A stretch of 64,000 nt of DNA from contig NC_083385.1 in assembly GCF_031755915.1 (NCBI RefSeq), forward strand, positions 9,941,001-10,005,000. The letters run 5' to 3'. Shown here in pieces: positions 35,180 through 48,092 of the stretch; the stretch's first letter is position 1; each line of letters starts with the position of its first letter. Made by a program: the position numbers and the translations under genes. The notes beneath the pieces were generated by a model. That model was not told the origin of the DNA, did no database searches, and saw only the letters and a list, made by a program, of their open reading frames with translations. Origin of the DNA: Ziziphus jujuba (Eukaryota; Streptophyta; Magnoliopsida; Rosales; Rhamnaceae).

Positions 35180-38100
35180 AGGGATGTGGGATTCTTGTAC
35201 ATTTTAGCTTCTCACGTTGTGAATTTGGGGGGGAAAAAAAAAAGAATAAAAGGAAAATTGTATATGAATTATTTATCAATTAAGAGTAGGAAGTAGGCAG
35301 ACCGTGATCCCTGAATTTAGAAAGCTTGTTTAATGTAAACCAAAGACAGCAAGCATTGTTTAGGCGTGCATTATGGCCTTTTCTTGTCAAACATCCTCAA
35401 TCCCAGAACCTTTGACAGAGATTTGACATGAAAATAAGGTGTTGTCCCCAAAAAAAGAAAATTAAACGGGAAAAAATTATAGGTAAATGGAAGAAAAAGT
35501 TACTTCTAAATCCTATGTCCTAACTGGATTTTGTATGTGTGTGTTACCAACTCTAGCTCTAGTCTTTGTTCCTTCCAAGGTTCAAATTGGTCTGATCTGA
35601 CATATAAACTATTCTGGGCAAAATTCTAGCTGCCTCTTTGGTAAAGTAGGATTAAAATATAGTACCCTTTAAGCTAAATATAATCATTTTTTTATTATTC
35701 ATCTACAAATATATTCATGTAGCAATTCAATGAACATAAATTCCATTGATTTAAAAATACAAAATAATTTTGTCAATGCTTTTCTCAGTTATTCATATAT
35801 TTGTATATAGATGAGAAACAAAATATTTCAAGACCTAATTTGAGATAGGATAGCGAATATAAAATTCTAATTCAACAAGCATTTATTGACCAATTTATCT
35901 ACATAAGTATGTTAAATGAGCTTAACTTTTATGTCTTTATGGTTAATGATAGTTTACTTGTTTTTAAAAATTGAAAGTTTATTAAATTACTTTTTAAAAA
36001 ATAAAAATAAAAAATAATTGAAGGAACAGGCGACATAATTCCATGAAAACGTAGCGGCTATTCCATGTTTTTTTTTAATCTTTAATTAGTTTTTTTGATT
36101 GCTCATCTACAATTTTTTTTTTAAAAAAAAGCATATTTGCAAAATTAAAAAATTACTAAAAACAATTTTCAAATTGAAAAAAAAAAGTTAAAAATTGGTT
36201 GGGTGAAACGGCGACACAGTTGTTGGCAAATGCATCACCTTCTCGTCTATTTAGCGACTCTTTCTTAAAAGACTGCATCACCTAAAACTATATTAGCTAT
36301 TTCTTGTAGTATTATTACATCCAAGCGATTTGGCCTGGTGGTGTGGTGATTTCTTGATGCGTTGCCTGTTCATCTATTTGGCAACGCATTCTTTAAATAA
36401 TGCGTTGCCTAACACTATATTAACTAGTTTTTGTTGTATTAGTACATGCAAGTCATTTGGTCTGGTAATGTGCTGATTTCTTGAGAGTGTAGAAGGTCTT
36501 GGGTTCAATTCTTGTTATGGTAAACTTGAAAAAAAAAAAAAGAAAAGGTGACGCATTTGTTGAAGAATGCGTCGTCATCTATTTGGCGATGCATTCTTTA
36601 AATAATGCATCGCCTAACACTATATTAGTTAGTTTTTGTTGTATTGGTCTGGTGGTGTAGTAAACAAAAAAATTGGAAAAAAAAAAAAAGAAAAGGGGAT
36701 GCAAAAAATTGGAAAAAAAAAAAAAAGAAAAGGGGATGCATTTGAACAAATGCGTCACCTGTTCATCTATTTGACGACGCATTCTTTAATGCGTGGCCTA
36801 ACACCATATTAAATAGTTTTTGTTGTACTAGTACATCCAAAAAAAAAGAAAAAAAAGAAGAAGCTGTGTACATATAATTGTTAGTTTGAGTGGTAGCAAA
36901 GGAAATAATCAGTGGTCGAGCATATATGGGTTGACTGCCAAAACTGAAAAGCCATGGATAAAGAAAGATAAGCAATTTGTTTTTAGTGAGGACTCTGGGA
37001 GATTCTCTTAACGCTGATGAAGAAGAAGAATAATGTATCCAACGTGGATTCCAATTGATGTTTTAGTATATCATATTTTTCAATATTATTATGCAAGTGG
37101 AGGTGGCTTAGACAGAGATAGGTAGGGACCTAACTAGTTAATTGGAATTTCAAAATTGTTGAAGGTCTCTCAGAAATATACAAAAAGCATCTTGGAATCC
37201 CAATGCTGGGGGGTAATAGTTAGCATTTTTCTGTCTGAATATATTTATATATATATATATATATATTTATTTATTTATTTATTTTTTAAATTTTCAACTA
37301 CTTCATGCCAGCCAAAGCGAGAAAGGGAAAAACAAAGAAAGGAATAAAAGTAATGAGCAGAACATTGCATTTTGTCAAATAAACAACGTGGACAAAATTT
37401 AAAGATTTAATCCGTTATTTTAGTGCAACTAATAAACATGTAAACAATGTTAATTTAGGATTGAAGTTAAAGCATAAAAACATAAACATGTGTAAAAATG
37501 GTGAGGAATCGAAGGTCGGCAGTGGGCAAGGGCAGTAGGTTATTGGAACTTGGAGGCAGAAGACAAACCTGCCCATAATCTTTATTAATTTCACATTCTC
37601 TCCCTCTCACTTTTTTCCCCTGCAATAACTTTTCGTGGGGTCAGAGATCTGGTTATGGTATATATTATGGGTTTCTGTTTCAGTGAAGGACAGCTGAGTT
37701 TTGAATTAAAATATTGATGAAATTGCTAAATAACCTTATAGTTATACCGTCTATCACTAGCACAAATAATTCAATACTTTCAGAACACTTTCATAACTCT
37801 AGCTAGCTATCCTCTTCAGTGTACCTCCAGCTTCCTTAAATTATTATTATTATTATTATTTTTTCTTTTTGTTAATTACATGAGTAGTTTATGTTGTTTC
37901 TTAGTAAACAAAAGCTAGCAATAATATCCCCAACTAGCCAAAAAAAAAAAAAAAAAAAGAAAAAAGAAAATTGGTGAGACATCCATATCCTCTAGCTAGC
38001 TACCAAATTGATGTGCTTTTGTCTTGATGTACTTTTCTTGATGTGGGCGCATGAATGTTATTTAGGGGTACGAAGCCCTTAAGGGTGTACATATAAATAT

Positions 38101-38234
38101 AATTGATCAAATACAGGTGAACGGTGGAATTTTATCATTATCAGCGTCTGCTGGAACCTCTCCTAGCTAGCTCGCACTTGCCGACTGTACATATAGCAAG
38201 TTGCATGATTGGAAACTTTTTAATTAGCTGCTTA

Positions 38235-38266
<32 letters not shown>

Positions 38267-39201
38267 TTATCAAGAAAATTGTGGAGAAAAAAACAAAAAT
38301 AAAGGAATAATTCTTTTAATTTTCTTATGTTTTCTTAAACAAATTAATTTTGATCAAGAAAACCAAAACTTATTGTTCTAAAATTTTTTATCAGGTCACA
38401 ATAATTTCTATTTAAAAAAAATAAATTTGTTGAAAAATAAATTTGTTATACATTATTATATCTATTTTCTATTAATTTAAACTATTTAAAAATAAACTGT
38501 GATTTAATATGCATCATAATTTTATTCAATCCTTGTTTGTATTGTTTAGCACATATTAGTTCAATTTCTTTTTATCTCTTAATAGGCTTACATGTGAAAT
38601 AAAACTAGCGTGTTGCTTTTGGGATATACTATAATTTAACAACTTTGACAAATAAAAGAAAAAAAAAAAAACTTGTTAGCCCTTTGTTGTGTAGTTCTAA
38701 ATGTTGCATCGGGTGGGTGCAATTACATGTACACATATACATGGAGAGAAAGAACTAAAAATTTTCTCACCATTTGATATAAAGAAATAATTAACCTTTA
38801 ATTATTTGCTCTCTGCCTTGTAAATATATATACAGATCACTAAGATTATTGGATATTGATCACGCTGTGTAGAGAATCGAAGCACGACCGGCCCGCCAGC
38901 TCGTTTTTTGGTAGGCCAAAAGAAATATATATATATATATATACTATAATAACAAAATGAAAAAGTTCACTGAAAATAAAGAAAGAAACTTTAGTTGAAA
39001 CTTTGGAAAGCAAAGAATTAAGGGAATTAAACCGAGGAATCCCATGGTGTCCTTTCTCTGACAATCTCTTTAGCAGTCTTTACTCTTGAAGGTGGGACTT
39101 TGGAAGAGTAGACTAAAATCCGGAAGTAGCACTGAAACCCTGAAATACTAGCAACTGGTCAAACCTCTGTCTCTCTCTTCGTTCTGAAAATCATAGTAAT
39201 C
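35180..39201. other. Intergenic region between tRNA-His and bHLH gene
   Basis: AT-rich, with a CACTA/SINE-like repeat patch at 36190-36880 (listed separately), an (ATT)n run at about 37841-37863, and TA runs near 37246, 38236 and 38926. The last 200-300 bases before 39202 are the bHLH promoter and 5' UTR. No gene is seen. Confidence 0.55.
36190..36880. mobile_element. Composite tandem repeat with CACTA-like subterminal hairpins and SINE-like parts
   Basis: Four related units at about 36206, 36355, 36548 and 36733 contain the words GCGACGCATT/AATGCGTCGC and variants as hairpins, followed by TAACACTATATTAG-TAGTTTTTGTTGTATTAGTACATCCAA. At 36300-36311 TTTCTTGTAGTA is the complement of a CACTA terminus. 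After the second unit (36449-36541) there is a tRNA-like A-box (TGGTCTGGTAATG), a B-box-like GGGTTCAATTC and a poly-A tail, as in a SINE; shortened versions are attached to other units. The patch is non-coding. Assignment to one element class is uncertain. Confidence 0.5.
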
Positions 39202-42200
39202 ATGGAGTATTCAAATCACCATTCCCAGCACCAGCTTCAAGACCAGCTCGTTAATGCTCCTACTTCTTCTTTACCTACACTTCCAACATGTACACTACTT
39301 CAAAGCACTAGTACTGCAAATAAATATTCCACCTCAAGCAAAATCATTTTGTAAGTATATATATGTATCTCTGTCTGCAATGCATGCATAACTTTCTTTC
39401 TCATTTCTTACCAAAAATAAAACTTTCTTTATTACTTTTGAATTCAACATTATTCTCATGAGCTTCAGTGTTATATATATTTAATTTCTAGCTGCATTTG
39501 GTTTATGATCTATAGAGATATTAGATACATATGGAAGATACCGACATAATAAGACAGTAGTAGGTACTAATTTTATTGACCAGAATTAATATTGCTTGTC
39601 AGTTTTCTAATTTCATCAGTATGTTTTTGTTTGTTTTCTAAATTTTGACTATAAATTTTGGATTTATATTGGTGTTTGTTAAACTATACATATACCATTT
39701 TAACTGATTTGTCTTTCTATAAGATCATGCAGGAATAGTACAAGTAGTGGTAACAATGACTATAATCAGCTAACTGAAGCCAATATTCCATATTCAAGAG
39801 CATGGTCTCCTCATGATCATCATCACGACTTTATTAGCTATCATAATGATAATACAAGAAGCTTCAACCAACTACAATATTCACCAAATCTAGAACTACT
39901 ACTTCCCCTTTCAAATATAAAGGAAGAGAATTCAGATTCTTTCTCCAAATTGAGTGAGAGGATAAGCGACCCTTTAGAGATAGTAGATAGGTTGAATCAC
40001 CTATCTACAAGCTATAAGCAAAATATCAATATTCCTCCTCCTTGTGACATGGTTGACAATACATGGCTCAATGACAGCTCCATATCATCGGCCGGTTGCC
40101 AAAAGTTTTCAGCTGGAGATCAAGTACCCTATTTTAACACTACTACTGGAACTACTTTCGGAGGTTTCACGGGAGTTGCTGCATTGGATCTTAGATATGA
40201 CATGAGTGATACTTTTCCAGTAAGTACTACAAATTATAAAGGGCTCTCGGATTCGCTGTGTTCGTCATCATCATCATCATTAGGCTTGAACTTTCAGGGT
40301 TTAGATCTCTTGTCATCTACTAGTTATCCTTGTCGTCAGAGCGCTTCACATGTCAATCTTGGTCTTTATGAACGAAGTGGGCCTTTAGGTCATGATGACC
40401 ATCAAGACGTTCAAAAGTCGAAGGATAGCCCATCATCAAACAGCTCCAGTATTGTAAGCTTTCCATATCTTTTTCTCGTATATCTTAACTAGAAACTGGA
40501 AATTATTAACTAATTCATTCATATATATATATATATATGTATGTATGCATATAATATACAGTCCTGTTATGTAAATCATCATCATGGAAATTCCTGCAAC
40601 TAATATATTACAGAGATAATTGGCAAATGTAAGTGTATATATACATATATAAGAGGTTTGACATACAATTAAAAAAGTTAATTATTAATTAATTCCCAGT
40701 GGCGGTAGTGTTGCAAAATTTATGAATCTATAAGTATTCATGACATATATACTATACAGGTTTTACTGCGAACTCATTGCAGTCTCAGCAAACTTTGTTG
40801 TCTGGAATTGTTTCTCTTTACTAATAAAATATTCACTAACACAAAATTTTGGAAATAAAGACTTACAGGAAGTTTTAATCCGATTTTGTATTTATCATTG
40901 CAAATACATGCCCTTTAGTAGATCGTGAGTGGGTCCGTAGTCCTCCCATTACTTATTTTAAGAAAAGCTTCAACATATATTGTTAGTTTTCTATCACATA
41001 TGCAAAGCGCTAGTTGGTTTCCTTTTATACTACATGTGTTAATATATTTTTCATAATTAATTTACAATATTAATTTCTTTAATGGTTCCTGCATATGCAT
41101 GTCTAGTTATTTTCACAAGCAGTGTTCTTGTCTTCTTGATAAACTGAAACATATACACTCTTTTGTGCTACAGACGTCAGCTTTCAAAAATGAAGTTTCC
41201 AGAACAAAGAGACCTAGCAATAGCGGTAATATCTCTGAGCCCAAGGCATCCCAATCAGCTACTAAGAAGTCAAGACCCTCAAACCCACCACCACTGAAAG
41301 TAAGCATTAATTTATATCAGTAACATACTTTTTGAAATTAAATTTGTTAAAAGTTTCATTCATTTCTGTCCATTTAATTAATTTATATCAATTTCATTCA
41401 TTTCTGTCCATTTAATTAATTTATATCAATACCATACATTTTTTTTTTTTTGTGTTGGGTATAACTAGATCAGAAAAGAGAAACTAGGAGACAGAATTGC
41501 ATCTCTTCACAGGTTGGTGGCACCTTTTGGCAAGGTATATACCTATATTATCTCTGCAAATGCCACTGTAACTATTTACATTCTTCTATCAGAATTTGAT
41601 CAGAAACCTATTTCAATATTTGTTTGCCCATACTTGTTCCAGTACTTTATCATTTATTCTTTTTAAACTTTCAGACGGATACAGCATCTGTATTAACAGA
41701 AGCTATTGGTTATATCCAATTCCTTCATGATCAAGTGCAGGTGATTTTTCTCTACCCAACATTCTATAAACTGCTTTTGCATTAATATCCTTGTTCATAA
41801 ACCTTAGTTTCTTCACTATAGTCCTCATTGAATGCTTGAATTAATCGTACTTGTGTGTATATATATATATATTTGCAGACATTGAGCTTGCCTTATATGA
41901 AGTCACTGCAAAGCAAGCTCTCTAGAAAGATGCAACAGGTAATTAATTAATGCTACTTTCGGATCCCTCGTTAGCTTTCTTTATTTGATTTGTGGTTCAT
42001 CTATGTGAAGTGGTACTCTAGCAAGACACGCACAAATCGAGGGAATTAAGTCATTAATTCGATTTTTGTTGCTATTTTATTAAAATTATTGTAGGGATTG
42101 CGCAAAGAGGAAGAAAAGGAAAAGGAAACAAAGCTGGAGCTTAGGAGTAGAGGGCTATGCCTTGTACCCATATCTTGTGTTTCATATATTAGTGGGTACG

Positions 42201-42205
42201 ATTGA
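39202..42205 (+). CDS. Atypical bHLH transcription factor (bHLH112/bHLH123 clade), 7 exons
   Basis: Exons are 39202-39350, 39733-40453, 41174-41299, 41469-41534, 41675-41740, 41879-41938 and 42095-42205; 432 codons plus stop. The long N-terminus is rich in Ser, Asn and His. The bHLH region is residues 333-376: IRKEKLGDRIASLHRLVAPFGK, loop, then TDTASVLTEAIGYIQFLHDQVQ; it is followed by TLSLPYMKS and RGLCLVPIS. The basic region lacks the His-Glu-Arg E-box contact residues, as known for this clade (bHLH112, 113, 114, 123, 103), whose members act in stress response and organ development. The intron phases and small bHLH exons match the clade. The C-terminus (CVSYISGYD) lacks the usual DYW/DFW-P tail after RGLCLVP. 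Exon 2 could instead begin at 39724, nine bases earlier and still in frame. Confidence 0.9.
41354..41429. repeat. 38-bp direct repeat, two copies, in bHLH intron 3
   Basis: The word TTTCATTCATTTCTGTCC with its downstream sequence ATTTATATCAA is repeated head to tail at 41354 and 41392. It lies in the intron before the first HLH exon. Confidence 0.85.
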
Positions 42206-42885
42206 GGAACTTAATTGGACCCACTTTATAAATTAAATTGGGCAAGTGGAGAATATGTATTAAAAAACTGATTGAGAATTTTTATTATTATTTCTGTTTC
42301 GGGGGTGAAAAATAATTGAAGAACATGTCAAGCACTTCTAAATAGGGTCACCCACGTTTTTCAATACAGAGAGGGACAACAGGCTTAATATTTTCAGGGC
42401 CACCTATTGTACTTTTGGAAACACCAACACAATGCGCAATCTTCGATCAATAAATCATTGTTCTTTTTATATAATTTTATTTTATTCCTTTTGTGCATTT
42501 TGAATCATAAATCTCAGGACTACGTTATGGTCTTCTATTAGTTAAATATACTTTCAGTTTGGTCAAGTTATATGTACATACCAGAGGTCTTAATCACAAG
42601 TGCTCTGGCTCGTTCATCACAGAGTCAGGCATTTATTAAAGCATATCCATATATGTGGGACGCCACTTTGTTTTGTAATATACACATGATTTGCAAAGCA
42701 TTGATAATTTTTCTATGTATATAATATATTTGACCAAAACTTTGATTCAAATAATTAAGTAAAACGAAAGATTCAACATTTCTTTTAGTAGCACAATGCA
42801 TTTGTGTGGCTTCGGAGAACCAAAAATCATCCACAGCCTTTAAGATCCTGAGCAAATCTCCCGGGGCGTCCAAGCATTTCTTGAT
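42206..42885. other. Convergent 3' spacer between bHLH and SFH genes
   Basis: AT-rich; it holds both 3' UTRs. A spurious minus-strand reading frame at 42625-42873 lies in the SFH 3' flank. Nothing else is seen. Confidence 0.6.
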
Positions 42886-45800
42886 TTACCAGCTGAATAG
42901 GTTCTACATTAAAAGTGGAAAGTTAAAACATATGAGATACAAAACTTCTTTATTGGTTCTTTTCAACTATTTATGCTAATGATGTAAGAGTGAGTTAGCG
43001 ATGTTATGATGTTGATGCCATACCAACGACTTCTTCTTCTTCTTCTTCTCAAGATAAGCTACAAATTCTTCTTGTCGAGCAAGTGACTCCTCGAGAGCCT
43101 ATATATATATATATATATATATAAACCAAACAGATCAATAACTGAATAGCTAGCCAACCTAAAGAATTTTATCAAAGAAAAACAACTAAGAATTATAATT
43201 ACTTTCTTTGCTGCAGCAAGCTCTTGCTCCAACATGTCTACTCGGCTTAAAGCAGCATTCAACATTTCCTCCTTCTCAGCTGGCATAGTAACTGGTTTTT
43301 TGTTCATAACATTCAAACTCTCTTCTAACTCGGCCATGCGTTTTATGACAGCCTTGTAATCTGCATCAGATACAGCAGGTGTGGTTTCCTGGCTTTTTAA
43401 CACTGTTTCATCGTCACAGTAAGTTGGCTTGGAGTAGAAGGTTGAATCTGTGAGTCTCCTTGGCACATTTCGTGTTAGTCTCACCATGGTGGCAATACCC
43501 GTAACGAAGGCCATAACTCCGGTGAAAAGGTGAGAACCATCAGGAATTTTGTATTCTTCATTCGATACATAAGTATTTGCTGCTCCAATTCATATATAGA
43601 AAAACGAAAGAGAAATATAAGATGGTCTAAGGGAATTTTGTAGCTATCATGTCGTGAAACAATAATAACTTCGAATTCACAGGCTCAAAGTATTACAATA
43701 TTAATGCAAATACTTAATTTTGAGAACATATTTATGCCAGAATAAAAGAAACAAGGGGAAAAAAATTGTCAAATTTAATGGTTGCTTCCAGATTTATATG
43801 TTATAGAAGTTGATGATATACCTTTAGAAATGGCGAACTTATCATTATCCGGCTCCTTTTGCCAAGTTGAATCCACAGATTTCTCAGCCATGGGAGCATA
43901 GTTCTCATACTTGAAAGATTTTTTGTATTCTTGAATAATGGGAACCTATAATGTTTATTTTCCAAAGAAAGATCTATCACTACTACAAAAGTGTGGGAAT
44001 GCAGATAAAAGTGAAATAACAAAAAGTGAAACATGAGCCTATATGTGTCAAATATATCGAAATTTCAGTTTCATCCTCTTCATCAAATTTCCCATGCCTA
44101 ATTAGAAAATAAAGAAACTCATCAACCAGAAGAGAGACCTCTTGAGTTACAAAATTCCTTTTTTCGTTTTTCTTGCTGGCATTTTTGGCATTGCCACCAA
44201 CTAAAAACAGCAGTAAAATAATGATCAAGCTATAGAAAAACACTCTTGCTAATGGTCCTAGAAGCTGACTCGTACATAGAAAGCTTTTAATTGCTGAAGA
44301 AATTGAATATCCACATACTTACTTCCTCACGAATGGGAGACATTTCTGGATGCTCAATTTGGTTTCTTGAAAGTGAGCCAGGGCGCTTATATTCTACTTC
44401 TGAATAGTCACATTCCTGGGAACATTATGAACGTTAAGCATCAAAACACATTAAGCAAAATAAATCTCACAATGTTGTGATATCGAGACCCCAAATATAC
44501 CTTTGAGTATACAACATCATCCTCAGATATTGTCTTCTCATCCATGACTACTTCAGATTTTCTTCCGCATTTATGATTGCCATTTTGAACCATCTGTAGG
44601 TCCATTTATCAAACAAATATGGTTTATTTTCAATTCAATTGCAGTTAACAGGAAAAGAACCAAAAATATATCTATATATATATATATATATATTAATAAT
44701 AGAAGCAGTTAACAAGAAAAGAACCAAAAAGAATAATAATGACAGAAAGCAAAAGGTGAGTAAGTCACCCTTAAAATCTCTGGGTCCTTCCAGGGGCCCT
44801 TATCAGAACGCAAACAGCCTCCGTACTCAGAGCAAGTGCAAGTACCTCCTAGAAAGTCTGGCAACTCACTGGCGCAGAGCCAAGCCAAAAGGGGCATTAA
44901 AAATTAAACTGATTGACAATGACGATGATAATCCAAGGATAAACATGAGATAGAGAACCAGAAAGAAAAAACTAGACATAAACCGCAGAGCCATACACAA
45001 ACCAAGATGAATTAGAGGTGCAAAAGTAGAAAATTCATAAGAAACTTACTCAGCATCAATAATTTCAAGCAACTTGCTCTGGAACTTATTGCCAAGAACC
45101 TAATGAATAATAAATTTTACTTATTAATAACAACATGATATTTGTCAAAACTAGAAAAATTCAGCATAAATTGGAATATGCTCACATGAATCTTCGCTGT
45201 GGTCTTAGGATCAAGGAAGGTCTTGATGGTGTTCCACAACATCCTAAATCCAGAACCAGCATTGATGATAAACATGCGATTCAAGCTCTGCAGTGAAATA
45301 CAACAATTTGCTTGACCAGTCAATAATTCTGCCATTGAAGAGTAAACAGTCAAACTATCAAGAAAATAAATCACAAAATGGTGCCAGCACCTCAGGAAAA
45401 TTGTCACCATCAATCTTCTGAAGGCGCATAATCAATTCCCTTGAAGCTTTGTTAAGACTTTTAAGTCCCTGTGTAATCAAATCAAAGGTTAAAAGTAATA
45501 ACAGCTTTTGCAAAATATTTTTTAACATTTAGTAGTTCAACTAGCGTTGAAGCTTCAAATCACCAGAATGCTTTCTAACACCAGTATATACAAATTGCAA
45601 AGAAAAACAGAGAAAATATTAATAGCTTACAGCAAACCATCCCATATTGACAAATATTATTGCTACATACATACCAATCCTTGCACATCCAGGATGGTTG
45701 TGCTTTGATCAATGTGCTTCTTTGCTGCAATTGAACAGGCTGGGAACTTAACATTGAAAGTCCTCTCAAACTCTCGCACATGATATTTCAGATATCGGTC

Positions 45801-46627
45801 CATTGTTGTGACTTGCAATAGCTTGTTAGCGTCGACTTGGCCTAGTCTCTCAATGTATACTGGTCGTCCCTCCTTGTCTACTCCATGATTTCCTTGGGGA
45901 TAGTATTCCAAGACTTCAGAAAGTTCCTTGTAATCAAAATCCTATACAGAGAGTGAGCAAAATTTTTAAAGGGGCAAACTAAATTTGTATTGTAATAATT
46001 CAATAAGTAGAATGGTGATAAGAAAAAAATAACTGTGAAATGAATACCACCATAATAGTCTCAGCACCGAATTCCTTCCTCCACTGGATCATGTCAGACC
46101 ACATTTGCTTTGTTTTCTCAATGTCAAATTTTCTGGCCTTCAAGAATCTGTATAAATCAAAGGCTAAGATAAGATTACTGTAAAATACTAAAAAGAAATG
46201 CACAGTTCTATTGCTTTTGGAACAAGAAAAGCAAAACTAACAAAGAATGGAATAAAAAAATGGAAGTAAGGACCTGAGCATTGTATGATAATCATCGTGC
46301 TTGGCAGGCAGTAGCTCATCCAGAATAAGTGCTTGACGGAAGGCATCAACAGCCTGTACTTCCTCTGCATCATGCACATCCTCGATCTCAACCGACATGA
46401 CTTTACTGCTTCTCCTACCCTTTCTTGTCAATGAATGTCTGAACTTGGTGGACGCATTAATTGCTTTCTTCTTAAATGACCCCATTCTAGTCTCAGAGTT
46501 TTCATCTGATCTTTCAAGAACTATATGTAAATATATAAATCAACAAATCAACACACACTACAATTCTAAAATCCTGGATGAGTTTAATTTCTTATGTACC
46601 TGGCTTGGGAGATAAAGGTCCAGACAT
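42886..46627 (-). CDS. Sec14-nodulin phosphatidylinositol/phosphatidylcholine transfer protein (SFH3/SFH12-like), 14 exons
   Basis: Exons in coding order: 46627-46600, 46520-46274, 46147-46048, 45941-45675, 45468-45391, 45287-45186, 45099-45050, 44868-44769, 44593-44501, 44415-44323, 43945-43822, 43579-43203, 43098-43024 and 42903-42886. The sum is 583 codons plus stop. Residues after about 25 read [20 protein letters not shown], a hallmark of plant SFH proteins. A CRAL-TRIO N part ([16 protein letters not shown]) and the SEC14 lipid-binding domain ([52 protein letters not shown]) follow, then a long linker and the nodulin-like C-terminus with a Lys run and terminal NLFSW. SFH proteins exchange PtdIns and PtdCho and organise phosphoinositides at membranes during polarised growth. 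The last exon has only 18 bases; it was placed by the conserved end. A leader intron (about 46966-46743) is likely. Confidence 0.93.
43100..43122. repeat. (TA)n microsatellite in SFH intron
   Basis: The TA run ends just before the acceptor of the penultimate SFH exon (exon starts at 43098 on the minus strand), so it forms the polypyrimidine-less end of the intron. Confidence 0.9.
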
Positions 46628-47196
46628 TTTCTCAATCTTTTAATTGATCGTGTACTTCCAGTTAAAATGGGTGAGGCAGACAAGGGCAGAAGATCAAGCA
46701 CTCATATCACAAATGCCAGAACCAAAGCCCTCACATATGCCTGCAACATAAAAAAACATTCCCACCATTAATTAGCCTAACCTAAACAAATTAAAAAAAA
46801 GGAAACAAAATGCTTAACCAAATAAAGCTGCTCTATACTAATGCAAAAACAAATAATGGGAAATAATTTACGTGAACCCAGTTGGAGAAATAACAGATGC
46901 AAAAAGGGGAAAAAAAAAAAAAAAAAAGGGAAAAGAGAAAGAAAAGGGTGTGAAAGAAAAAATAACCTCTTGAAAACGCAGCTGGGGTTAAAGAGAAGAT
47001 AGACGTTTGTATAAATATCATTTACTATTTTCAGGACCTTAGAAATTTACGGAAAGATAGTGAGATGTTAAAAAGAGTATAATTAATTAGAAGGTGGTAA
47101 AAGAGGGAATTTTTTTTTTTTTCATTTTGTTCCTTTTTCGGAGTTTGTTTTGGAGCTTGACGAGGTCTCAAATCCATACCCATTTTTGCCAATACG

Positions 47197-47239
<43 letters not shown>

Positions 47240-48092
47240 TTTTTGGCGAAATGCAAGGACGCATCGTTGAAATCTTTGTCCTTAACTAAAAACCGCCAAA
47301 CTAACGTCTCCTTCCGTGTTTCTTTGCAAAAACATTTCTCTGCTTCGCGACCTAAACTAACTGCTCCAGCCAGCAATTGCATGACGCCACGGGGTATACA
47401 GCGGATGGAAATCATGCCCTCTTCCCAGCCCACCGTGACACAAATCAACTTTGCCCCGGCTGTTTGTTTTTTGTTGGGTCGGTAACATAACATTTCCGGT
47501 GAGAAATAATTGAAGTTCGGTTTTCAAAAACTAAATGGACATATAATAATTATAGCCAAAAAAAATTGCTTCTTTGCATTATTATGATCACCGAATGCTT
47601 TTTGAATTTTTCTGCTTTTGAGTTAGTTTCATGGTTTGATAATCGTGTTAGAGCTCTTTTGTAATGATTTTATCTTCGAAGAGTACTAATTTGATTAGTG
47701 TAAGAAACAGATAAGGAGGGTCAGGAATTAGAAACACTATTAACAAAGTCTTCAGCCACAAGCTACTTTAAATACGAGTTTTTAAACAGGGTGTCAAACT
47801 TGCCACTGTGTTCGTAAATATTATTATGCAATAAAAACGATTGAGATTGCTATAAAACCATTACCATGCAATTTCTAATGCATCTGTAGAATGAACCGAC
47901 TTATCTCCTGGTCCTAGGTCTCAAGAGTCAACACGTATGGCTGGAAGGGCATGTGCCACTTCAATTTCATTGCTCAAATAGTGAATTTGTAAGAGTACAT
48001 AAACTGGGCAATATGAAGTACACAAACACAAACATGGGACTCTGAACTGCTTGCTAACTCTTTGAATTGCTTGCTTACTCTTTAAATCGTTT
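46628..48092. other. SFH promoter/5' UTR and spacer to the TXNDC9-like gene
   Basis: On the minus strand the SFH leader contains a probable intron (donor AAGAG|GTTATT near 46966, acceptor TTGCAG near 46745). A long GA run at 47202-47237 (CT on the SFH strand) lies about 240 bp upstream of the leader, typical of plant core promoters. From about 47500 to 48092 the DNA is the 3' flank of the TXNDC9-like gene and carries no gene I can support. Confidence 0.55.
47202..47237. repeat. (GA)n microsatellite upstream of SFH gene
   Basis: About 18 AG units; on the SFH coding strand it is a CT tract in the promoter region, where GA/CT repeats often bind BPC/GAGA factors. Confidence 0.95.

Noticed and set aside
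42625..42873. Larger last exon of the SFH gene reading MDAPGDLLRILKAVDDF
   Set aside because: The family ends in N-x-F-x-W stop; an acceptor at 42904 gives NLFSW and TAA, so this frame lies in the 3' UTR.
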